A stretch of 64,000 nucleotides of DNA from Propionispira arboris (lineage in GTDB: Bacteria; Bacillota; Negativicutes; Selenomonadales; Selenomonadaceae), in the NCBI RefSeq assembly GCF_900109225.1, contig NZ_FNZK01000022.1, forward strand, positions 23,318 through 87,317. The letters are read 5' to 3'. Position 1 is the stretch's first letter. The number at the start of each line of letters is the position of its first letter. The translations under genes and the position numbers were made by a program. Shown here piece after piece: positions 18,200 through 25,368 of this stretch. The notes beneath the pieces are model-generated. The model did not search any database, was not told the origin of the DNA, and saw only the letters and a list, made by a program, of their open reading frames with translations.

Positions 18200-19057
18200 T
18201 TATTCTCCGTTATACCGTAGTACAAACAGGCTAGCATTATCTTTATTTTGCATTGGATTTTTGTTGAAAGCCTCAATCAGCTGCTCCGCTATCTGTTGTG
18301 GCAATAATGGTTGATTTAAGATCGTTTCCATCTCCAAACAAGAAATGCATTTATGAAAACCATCTGTCATCAATACAACGATATCGCCTGGAATAAGCAT
18401 AATCGCCTCGCGGCCTATTTCAATATTCTTAAAGCCATCACGACCTATATAGTTTGCTTGACGATCTGTTTTACTAATGGCCAGAGCCTGTTCTCTATCT
18501 AATACCCCATTGTTATATCCCCGCAGAGCAGCTGTTTTCATGGTATGTCCATCATTGACAGGAACCAATTCTTGCTCGCGCAGTAAGGAAATTTTCACAT
18601 CGCCTACAGAAGCATAGTAAAGATAACCTTTACTAATCAAAGCTGCAGCGGCACCGGCTCCACCTTTAGAGCCTTGTAAACGTTCCAGTATTTCCCGATT
18701 ACTCTGATTAAAAGCTTGGGTAAAAAAATATGAAGTATTTCCGGTAACATCCTCACTACTAAATAACTGTAAGAATGTCCGTACCGTGACAAGCGCAGCA
18801 TTCCTTCCGGCTTGTCCCTTGCCGATCCCATCAGCCAATACGGTCAAAAGGCCCCAATCTTTTTGCGCTGCCCCACCAGCATCTTCTTGTACTTCTATAC
18901 TGCCAATCGCATTTTCTTCGCCTATTTCTATTACTGGAGCTTTCTCCGGCAACAGTTCAATCGATAAACGATAGCGGTAAATCATCAAACCAAACACAAG
19001 CAAAGGACAAGCAACGGCCAATATATATGTGATGTATATCATGTTCCACTCCATCAT
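18200..19057 (-). CDS. Membrane-anchored PP2C-family protein phosphatase
   Basis: A 285-residue protein with an N-terminal TM helix (YITYILAVACPLLVFGLMIY) and a PP2C-type Ser/Thr phosphatase domain. The metal-site motifs are present: TVLADGIGKGQAG (the DG-x-G motif), and GDIVVLMTDGFHKC (the S/T-D-G motif). It starts one base after the FHA gene and is 28 bases before the larger PP2C-like gene. In T6SS, PppA-type phosphatases reverse FHA-dependent activation; the same logic fits here. No kinase gene is seen in the window. Confidence 0.8.
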   Translation of the reverse strand: MMEWNMIYITYILAVACPLLVFGLMIYRYRLSIELLPEKAPVIEIGEENAIGSIEVQEDAGGAAQKDWGLLTVLADGIGKGQAGRNAALVTVRTFLQLFSSEDVTGNTSYFFTQAFNQSNREILERLQGSKGGAGAAAALISKGYLYYASVGDVKISLLREQELVPVNDGHTMKTAALRGYNNGVLDREQALAISKTDRQANYIGRDGFKNIEIGREAIMLIPGDIVVLMTDGFHKCISCLEMETILNQPLLPQQIAEQLIEAFNKNPMQNKDNASLFVLRYNGE

Positions 19058-19564
19058 TTAATTTTCATCATTATCTTTCCATTCAAAATTATCACCGCAA
19101 AAAGGAATAAATAAAAATTTACTTTTTCCTAATTCAATAATGTCATAAGCTCCCAATTCTTGTGGAATATATACTGCGTCGCCATTGAGATAGGCAATAC
19201 CGGAAGATTCCCCCGGGAGCAGCACTGTATTGCGGTTTTTAGGATCATATACAATAATGGCATGATTTCGCCGGGAAATTGTATTATCGCGTAATATTTG
19301 AATATCCATATCATCCGCACGACCAATAAAGTTTTTACCAGTACGGATTTTATAATCCAAGCCCCGCTGTACCCCTTCAATACACACTAACCAACCACAG
19401 ACCGGTTCAATTTCTTCATAATACAAGTCTTCCTCTAATTCAGCCTCTTGTGGAGCAATCTCCGGTTTTGCTCTGGTAGCAGTCTCTAAATTACAATAAG
19501 GACAAACTGTCCCATAACGTCTGGAACTAAACATATGTCCATTTTCACATCTAGTAAGGCTCAT
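19058..19564 (-). CDS. Zinc-ribbon plus FHA-domain protein
   Basis: A 168-residue protein. The N-terminus (TRCENGHMFSSRRYGTVCPYC) has C-x3-H and CPYC and may bind zinc. Residues ~60-160 form an FHA domain with GKNFIGRADDMDIQILRDNT and ISRRNHAIIVYDP, including the conserved GR, S-R-x-H pattern (SRRNHA) and N. FHA domains bind phosphothreonine. In T6SS loci Fha proteins are activated by a kinase; here two PP2C genes follow it directly. The absence of a kinase in view is odd. Confidence 0.8.
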   Translation of the reverse strand: MSLTRCENGHMFSSRRYGTVCPYCNLETATRAKPEIAPQEAELEEDLYYEEIEPVCGWLVCIEGVQRGLDYKIRTGKNFIGRADDMDIQILRDNTISRRNHAIIVYDPKNRNTVLLPGESSGIAYLNGDAVYIPQELGAYDIIELGKSKFLFIPFCGDNFEWKDNDEN

Positions 19565-19579
19565 TTTTTTCCCTTCTTC

Positions 19580-20188
19580 CTACTTTATCAATAGCCGCGT
19601 ATGAGCTATATATACAATATCACCTGGATCTAACTTACAAGGCCTATTGTCCGAAAGCCGATAGCGCATCCCATCCGTACTTTTTTTAATACTGACACTA
19701 CTTGGCATATGCAATCCTTCTATGTACCAGTTGCCACCGGCAAAATTCATTAGAGCGTGCTCGTCATGAATTAAGGCATCATACGCACTATCACTCAAAT
19801 CTATTTCAACCTCTTTGTTTTTGGTGTTTTTTCCAATGATTAACGCTACCAACCCATGAACATTCCATTCTTTCATATATACACCATTCTCATTGAGCAT
19901 AACAATACCGCTGATATCACTTTTAACCTCGGCAACAGCAGCAGGTGGCAGCTTCTCATGTTTTGGTGTTATTAAATGACTAGCATAATACATGCCAATA
20001 GCACCAAAAATACATAGTAAAACATATTTTTCTAAGTCATATTCATGATTGGGATAATACCCATAAATAAATCCGCAAATAACTGCTACTAAGAAAACAA
20101 TACTTATATCGATCCGTTGCAAACGTTTTTTGCGTATTTCTTGTTCGTCAGGCAGCTTAGCCAAACATTCTTCTTTTGTCTGTGTCAA
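19580..20188 (-). CDS. Membrane protein with degenerate FHA-like domain
   Basis: A 202-residue protein with two TM helices (IVFLVAVICGFIYGYY and YVLLCIFGAIGMYYASHLI) and a C-terminal β-rich domain of FHA shape: ALIIGKNTKNKEVEIDLSD, DEHALMNFAGGNWYIEGL, KLDPGDIVYIAHTRLLIK. The GR and S-x-x-H residues needed for phosphothreonine are changed (GKNT, DALIHDEHAL), so it may not bind a phosphopeptide. It could be the membrane anchor that ties the FHA/phosphatase switch to the machine. It lies 16 bases before the zinc-ribbon FHA gene. Confidence 0.65.
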   Translation of the reverse strand: MTQTKEECLAKLPDEQEIRKKRLQRIDISIVFLVAVICGFIYGYYPNHEYDLEKYVLLCIFGAIGMYYASHLITPKHEKLPPAAVAEVKSDISGIVMLNENGVYMKEWNVHGLVALIIGKNTKNKEVEIDLSDSAYDALIHDEHALMNFAGGNWYIEGLHMPSSVSIKKSTDGMRYRLSDNRPCKLDPGDIVYIAHTRLLIK

Positions 20189-20201
20189 AAAATCAACCCC
20201 A

Positions 20202-20645
20202 TTATTTCTTTTTCGGTTTAAAAAAATCTTCGAAAATATCAGATGTATCTAATGGATTTTTAGATTGATTTTTAGTCCCTCCAGCAAAATTCCCACTTTT
20301 GGTTTTATTTTTTGGATCAAAGCCAAAAAAATTTCCAAACTGCATGCGAACATTGCCTATATCAAATCCATCCATTGAATCTGGCTGTATTTTTTGCTTT
20401 TTTTCTGCAGTCCGATGTTGTTGTTTTTCGGCAGAAGTTGCATTTTTCTTGTCATATTCTAATCGCTTCTCCACACTGCTAAGTACGGAATAGGCTTCGG
20501 TAATTTCTTTAAAACGTTTTTCCGCAATTTTATTTCCCTGGTTTAAATCAGGGTGATATTTTTTCGACAAGCGGCGATAGTTTTTTTTAATTGCTTCAGC
20601 ACTGGCGCCAGAATCTACTTCTAATACTTCATAAAAGTTGTTCAT
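20202..20645 (-). CDS. J-domain (DnaJ-like) protein
   Basis: A 147-residue protein. Residues 1-65 are a J domain with the HPD motif ([20 protein letters not shown], then [10 protein letters not shown]). There is no zinc-finger or C-terminal substrate domain of full DnaJ; the rest is a charged, flexible tail ([26 protein letters not shown]) ending in FFKPKKK. J domains stimulate Hsp70 ATPases; the Hsp70-like gene of this operon is the obvious partner. It follows the tube genes across a strong hairpin. Confidence 0.85.
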   Translation of the reverse strand: MNNFYEVLEVDSGASAEAIKKNYRRLSKKYHPDLNQGNKIAEKRFKEITEAYSVLSSVEKRLEYDKKNATSAEKQQHRTAEKKQKIQPDSMDGFDIGNVRMQFGNFFGFDPKNKTKSGNFAGGTKNQSKNPLDTSDIFEDFFKPKKK

Positions 20646-20689
20646 GATCTATTCCCTTTTGTAAATATCTAGAATTTTTTTCATAAGAG

Positions 20690-20724
20690 AACAACCTAAA
20701 GAGGCAATGCCCCTTTAGGTTGTT
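20690..20724 (-). terminator. Intra-operon hairpin after the tube genes
   Basis: AACAACCTAAAG (20690-20701) pairs perfectly with CTTTAGGTTGTT (20713-20724). On the minus strand it lies 4 bases beyond the stop of the second tube gene and is followed by CTCTTATG, without a strong U-run. It probably acts as a partial terminator or protects the 3' end of the tube mRNA, letting sheath and tube be made in excess over the regulatory and baseplate genes. Confidence 0.6.
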
Positions 20725-20728
20725 TCTA

Positions 20729-21154
20729 TTATCCTTGATAGCCGCCTTGAATGGTCAAATCAGTCAATTTATCTTTTTTCTGTTTGATCACCAATTCAAA
20801 TGTACCCGTACCTTCGGTATCACCAAATGATTCCGTGTAATCTACCACAAAAGCATTTGGGAAATAGAACTTTCTTACCACCTGATCAGCGGCATCCACT
20901 TCTATCGTCGCTTTTCTGTAACAATCAGCTTTTTCCGCTGGTACAAGTGACCATTTAGCCAGTTTCATCGTATCGTCAGCACTACCGCCATTAGCAGCTG
21001 CCAGTATTTTACCAGTAATGGTCACACTAGACGCTAAATCCGCAGAACGCGCGTTAGAATCATCCGGTATATCGGTTAAAAATTTTACTGTTTTAATATT
21101 TTCTTTTTTCAGATCAATCGTTTCTGAACCTTCAATTTTCAATGTAAATCCCAT
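20729..21154 (-). CDS. Hcp-like tail tube protein 2
   Basis: A 141-residue protein, paralogous along its length to the gene just upstream (shared KTVKFLTDIPDDSNARS, WSLVPAEKADCYRK, KFYFPNAFVVDYTE, KQKKDKL). Start 21154 gives the same length as the paralogue and has GGAG 9 bases upstream. The all-β pattern, small size and place next to the sheath candidate fit a phage-tube/Hcp fold protein. Whether both paralogues form mixed rings, or one makes a specialised ring next to the spike, cannot be told. Confidence 0.7.
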   Translation of the reverse strand: MGFTLKIEGSETIDLKKENIKTVKFLTDIPDDSNARSADLASSVTITGKILAAANGGSADDTMKLAKWSLVPAEKADCYRKATIEVDAADQVVRKFYFPNAFVVDYTESFGDTEGTGTFELVIKQKKDKLTDLTIQGGYQG

Positions 21155-21220
21155 CGATATCAGCTCCATTTATATAATTTTTATACGATCCGCGGCATGT
21201 TTTGTTAACACACTCCAACC

Positions 21221-21646
21221 TTATGCCGAATAACCGCCTTCAACTGTAACATCCGAAAGTTTATCTTTCTTTTGCTTCATGTGCAGAGAAAAAGTACCAG
21301 TGCCTTCTTCATCACCAAAGTTTTCAGTATAATCAACCACAAAAGCATTCGGAAAATAGAACTTTCTCACCACTTGATCAGCAGCGATTACCTCAATGGT
21401 AAGTTTTCTATAACAATCCGCTTTTTCTGCTGGAACCAATGACCAGTTACCCATCTTCATTGTTCCATCAGCTTCGTCTCCACCTACTGCAGCCAGTATT
21501 TTACCAGTAACGATAATGGATGTGCCCAGGTCAGTGGAGCGAGCGTTAGAATCGTCGGGTGTATCTGTTAAAAATTTTACTGTTACAATACTTTTAACCC
21601 CTAATTCGATGTTTTCCTGGCCTTCAATCTTAAGTTTAAATCCCAT
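21221..21646 (-). CDS. Hcp-like tail tube protein 1
   Basis: A 141-residue protein with the same fold signature as its downstream paralogue: MGFKLKIEGQENIELG, VKFLTDTPDDSNARSTD, VVRKFYFPNAFVVDYTENFG and an end in KDKLSDVTVEGGYSA. Alternating β-strands and the FPNAFVV segment fit the tail-tube barrel that stacks as hexameric rings inside the sheath. It is the second gene of the operon, 97 bases after the sheath candidate. Sheath followed by tube is the usual order in contractile tails. Confidence 0.72.
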   Translation of the reverse strand: MGFKLKIEGQENIELGVKSIVTVKFLTDTPDDSNARSTDLGTSIIVTGKILAAVGGDEADGTMKMGNWSLVPAEKADCYRKLTIEVIAADQVVRKFYFPNAFVVDYTENFGDEEGTGTFSLHMKQKKDKLSDVTVEGGYSA

Positions 21647-21742
21647 GAAAATTTTCCTCCTATTTAGTCGTTAATTTATCTATGTTAGACAAAGGTTTCT
21701 TGTGTTTTGCCTAAAAAAAGATCGCTGAATGAAATGTTATTC

Positions 21743-23914
21743 CTACGCTCTAGCCGCAGTATTTTTTGTAATTGCAACTTCCAGATTTTTCACATTGCCA
21801 TTAAAGGTAATATCAATTTGACATAGTCCATTTTTATCATCAATGGCATAGTTAATATCATCGCCCTCTTGGATGATGGAGTTGATGTAATTTTTGGTAG
21901 ATAACCAAATGCTTTTTTGACTGCTAGGGTTTTTGCTAAAAAACCACACAATATTATCTTGTTTAAAATCATTGCTGCTAAAACGCAAGATTCTTTCAAT
22001 ATAGGTACTAACGGTCGTTTTGTAGATCGAATCAAATTCATCACCATCGCCCGCTAAACTTCTAGCCTTATATACAGTGATTTTTTTTATATCTTTTCCC
22101 TGTACCTGTGCATTTTCCGATGAAAAGATGAAACCAAAATTTTTCCTATTAATCGCATTTTTGATATTATTGGTGAAACCAGATATTTCTTTCGCCATCG
22201 TGGTCGTAGTCCGCAAGGCATTGTCGCCAGATTCTATGTCAAAGCGTACACCAGGATAGTCTTTATTTGTATTTTTAAATGACTCCTTTAAAAAATACGG
22301 ACATTGATATGACGCGACCAAACCTGCGGCAATATAGGAACTGCCAATATAAACACCTTCTATCCAAAGTTTCATAAGATCTTCTTTCTCTTTGGACAGT
22401 TCAGCAGCACCGACTCCATTAATTGTCATTTTGTTATCAAGGATAACGCCTGATTTATCTTTCGGAATAATAGTGAAATTTGGTATACATGGTATAGCGT
22501 ATTCACTATAATCCTGACGAACTAACGCAGAACATTTGTCAATAAACCGGTCTATACCAGCAGTTGCTATATGACTAAAGGTTGTTTCCTCTTTACCTTC
22601 AAAGCTGAAAAAGATTTGAATCTTATATTCTTTAACAGCGTTTAGTAAGATAGCCAATGACTCCATCGTATTCGCGTCATTGCGGCTGCTATGTTCATTC
22701 CCTTTAAACCGTTCACGGCTTATTTTTACTTTGGTACCTAATTCCATACTTACTTCAGGCACAATGCCAAACCATACCGTGTTTGTAAAATCATTTTTGG
22801 CATTCACTGTGTTTAGAAATGTATCCAAACGAGAAATATTACTGCTTTTTACAATCATTTCTAATTTGGTATTTGTCACCAGTAAAGTAGGCTGCATACC
22901 TTTGTTTTTCAAGGCATATTGATCGAAAAACATTTTGACGCCAATAATTTTTTCCACTAGTGGTTTTACAGTCTTAACAAAATCATCTTTGGCATTTTTA
23001 TAAAATTCAAGATATGTATTATAGTTTTGTACTTCGGTTGAAACATCAACTTCACTCTGCATCGTTGATGGCAGTGGACAAAAAGTTCTAACTACCAAAC
23101 TCTTTACATAACCGGATGATATGTCACTGACAGCTTCATAATCTTCTTCGAAAGCACTTATCAGTCCAGTATTTGCCTTGTCATCAAGAACAGTCAGGGC
23201 CGTAGTCTCACTCTTCGGTGCTTCAATGATTTTTAATTCACCATTCCCCCCCATACTAAGCACACCAATTTGGAGAAGTTCATTCGAACCTTTTTGATCA
23301 CCATTACCTAACAGAAGCCTTGTTTTGATATCTTCAATAGCTAAAGGTAACATAGCCATAATGTTATTGTAATTTTGACTGGCCTCTTCAAACATGTAGT
23401 TTAACTTGTCCCCAACATCCAATTTTTGGGGATCGCCTTCTTCTATTGCTTCGTATTGATTATAAACATAACGAATTTCTTTCCTGGACTGCCGAATATC
23501 ATCCATTACTTTTTTCGGCGATATCATATCAAGCAGGTTTTCAAATTTGAAGTCCACATTAGCTGTCCCTTGCGCACTTTTTGCATCAATTAAGGTAATC
23601 AGCATTTTGACAAAATCATTTTGCTTATTAATTGGAATTTCAGTAATACAATTATCCATAATATTTTCTGGTTTTTTTAATGTGTATAGTACTTTTTGAT
23701 TCGCTGCATTATAAAATGAGTAAATTACTGGAGAAAATTTATCCAGAAACTCATCAAAACTCTTTACCAGCAACGCCTCATTTATTTCTTTAATCTTTTC
23801 ATCACTTAAACTTTCTACCCCTTTGGTATCCCCTACCATGGTAAGCAGATCAAGTTTTTCTGGGTTAATTTCTTCAAACAAAATTGTTCGATTGGTTTGC
23901 TCAATTATTTCCAT
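21743..23914 (-). CDS. Large contractile sheath-like protein
   Basis: A 723-residue soluble protein, first gene of the injection-system operon. Start 23914 (MEIIEQTNRTILFEEINPEK) has GGAAAGGA 7 bases upstream, so a longer reading from 24001 is not used. The size is near the sum of TssB and TssC. C-terminal sequence (YIERILRFSSNDFKQDN, INSIIQEGDDINYAIDD, ITFNGNVKNLEVAITKN) resembles the conserved last domain of phage and T6SS sheaths, and DKCSALVRQDYSEYAIPCIP falls where TssC has its conserved core. It is followed by two tube genes. No separate TssB was found. The call rests on context and weak motifs. Confidence 0.55.
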   Translation of the reverse strand: MEIIEQTNRTILFEEINPEKLDLLTMVGDTKGVESLSDEKIKEINEALLVKSFDEFLDKFSPVIYSFYNAANQKVLYTLKKPENIMDNCITEIPINKQNDFVKMLITLIDAKSAQGTANVDFKFENLLDMISPKKVMDDIRQSRKEIRYVYNQYEAIEEGDPQKLDVGDKLNYMFEEASQNYNNIMAMLPLAIEDIKTRLLLGNGDQKGSNELLQIGVLSMGGNGELKIIEAPKSETTALTVLDDKANTGLISAFEEDYEAVSDISSGYVKSLVVRTFCPLPSTMQSEVDVSTEVQNYNTYLEFYKNAKDDFVKTVKPLVEKIIGVKMFFDQYALKNKGMQPTLLVTNTKLEMIVKSSNISRLDTFLNTVNAKNDFTNTVWFGIVPEVSMELGTKVKISRERFKGNEHSSRNDANTMESLAILLNAVKEYKIQIFFSFEGKEETTFSHIATAGIDRFIDKCSALVRQDYSEYAIPCIPNFTIIPKDKSGVILDNKMTINGVGAAELSKEKEDLMKLWIEGVYIGSSYIAAGLVASYQCPYFLKESFKNTNKDYPGVRFDIESGDNALRTTTTMAKEISGFTNNIKNAINRKNFGFIFSSENAQVQGKDIKKITVYKARSLAGDGDEFDSIYKTTVSTYIERILRFSSNDFKQDNIVWFFSKNPSSQKSIWLSTKNYINSIIQEGDDINYAIDDKNGLCQIDITFNGNVKNLEVAITKNTAARA

Positions 23915-24000
23915 TCTGATATTCCTTTCCAACTCAATATTTTTAGATTTATTTCCTGTGCTTGACCAACAGACATAATTATAGGCATAGGAACAATGCA

Positions 24001-24234
24001 TTATGTAAATGCAACAGTAAAAATACTACTGAAAGCTTCCCTTAAGTCTTCAGTAGTATTCACAATGCAACTTGCTGCACCTGTCTTATGGGCAATTTCT
24101 TGAAGTAAAACAACCCACTAAATCTATAGATCCAGTTGAATCAACCCTTCGGTTAAACTCCTCTGTCCTTTATCATTTGTTACCGTTGTCAATGGTCTAA
24201 ACATTTCTACGAAACCGTTATAAGCTGCAAATCT
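24001..24234 (-). pseudogene. Decayed gene remnant upstream of the sheath gene
   Basis: One frame, broken by two stops three codons apart, reads GFVEMFRPLTTVTNDKGQRS, then LTEGLIQLDL, and then LLQEIAHKTGAASCIVNTTE with EDLREAFSSIF before the stop at 24001-24003. The second part resembles the end of a von Willebrand factor A domain (ELA-x-x-TGG ... EEL-x-x-AF). It may be an operon-linked VWA gene that has been lost. Confidence 0.45.
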
Positions 24235-24903
24235 ATTTCAATATGGAATCGATAACCAATATCGGTAACGAATGTCCGTAAAAGGTTCAGCATTTCTATA
24301 CTGATTTTATTCTGATCCGCATCGTTCTTCTCTTAATCCAAAATGCTAATGCAAAAAAATATGTTATTATACTTTAAATATATTGTTATACTTTTTTAAA
24401 CTTTTTATTACAAAACGCCCCTTTCTCTATTCAACGAGTATTCTTTGTGAAATCATTCTCAAAGAACACCATACATTTTATAACATTATAGCAATGATGA
24501 CATTTTATTACAATACAGGATGATAGTCCCTTTTTTGTTATTTTTCAGTACTTTTGTCTTAGATAAAAGCATTAAAATCATGAAATTGTCAATAAAAAAA
24601 GAATTTTATTAGTTATAAATTTCCAGTTTTTTTCTTGGTCCAAGTCAATTATCTATATGGACAAACCCCTGCGGGTCCTGCGTTTTTTATAGTTTGAAGA
24701 AAAAATTTTTATGATTTTTTATAGATATCATTACAAAATTAAAATTTTTACCCAATTCGCCCATATTTTTCATATATATTTTTCAGAGAAATAAGTTGTA
24801 ATATTGAAATTATTTCTCTCAATATTCCGTTATAAACTCTGTTTGATCAGTATTTATAGGCTTTTTTAGCACAATACCCCTTATTATTCTGTTTTATATA
24901 AAT

Positions 24904-24953
24904 AAAGACTGCCAGACTGTCCGAATTTACATTTGGACAGTCTGGCAGTCTTT
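24904..24953. terminator. Strong hairpin, probable bidirectional terminator
   Basis: AAAGACTGCCAGACTGTCC (24904-24922) is followed after a 12-base loop by its exact complement (24935-24953). Both arms are bordered by A/T runs (TTTATTTATAT on the minus strand). No gene ends nearby, since glmS already has its own terminator at 25275, so it may end an unannotated short transcript or insulate the operon. Confidence 0.7.
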
Positions 24954-25157
24954 AGGATCATAGTTTTGCGTTCTTATTTTTCAACAAAACTGCTATGAAT
25001 TCATTATTTTTTATAAATTATAGTCGTCGTAATATAAAAATATTTCTTTATATCTAGGATGAAACTCTAAATATAAGATATTTTTTCACCATTTTTTATA
25101 AATATAATAAATTATAAAATTTGTTATATTTATAGAAAACGTATGATTTTTGCTTTT

Positions 25158-25192
25158 CAATAGAGCATATAAAGCTGTTATATGCTCTATTG
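25158..25192. promoter_or_regulatory. Perfect 15-bp inverted repeat
   Basis: CAATAGAGCATATAA is followed by AGCTG and then its exact complement. There is no U-run on either side, so a terminator is unlikely. It could be an operator or the stem of a small RNA. Confidence 0.5.
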
Positions 25193-25274
25193 ACACTGCT
25201 CATCGGGTTTGAAATGCATCCTTTTGAGCTAAATATCACAAAATTTCTTGACTAATATTTTTCGTTTTTAACAT

Positions 25275-25323
25275 AAAAAAACCACCTTTCATAATAATTA
25301 TTGTATTACGAAAGGTGGTTTTC
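25275..25323 (-). terminator. Terminator of glmS
   Basis: On the minus strand AAACCACCTTTCGTAATACA pairs with a matching arm (TATGAAAGGTGGTTT) and is followed by a run of U. It lies about 45 bases beyond the glmS stop. Confidence 0.8.
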
Positions 25324-25368
25324 AAACTTTTTACAAATGTGCTTTTATAACAAAATCACTGCACTCAA

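Larger units (their letters stand above)
24235..25274. other. Gene-free AT-rich region with hairpins
   Basis: No reading frame here looks coding. The sequence is very AT-rich. It holds the perfect hairpin at 24904-24953, an AT-rich imperfect palindrome near 25098-25136 (TATAAATATAA against TTATATTTATA) and a perfect 15-bp inverted repeat at 25158-25192. It must contain the promoter of the injection-system operon, although I could not choose one with confidence. Confidence 0.6.

Noticed and set aside
21221..24001. Ordinary prophage tail genes instead of an injection system
   Set aside because: FHA, PP2C, J-domain and Hsp70-like genes in the same operon, and evolved VgrG with immunity, are not phage tail genes; head and lysis genes are lacking.
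24655..24690. GC-richer CCCCTGCGGGTCCTGCG followed by TTTTTT as a terminator
   Set aside because: It is a short direct repeat with only a 4-bp stem, too weak to call.
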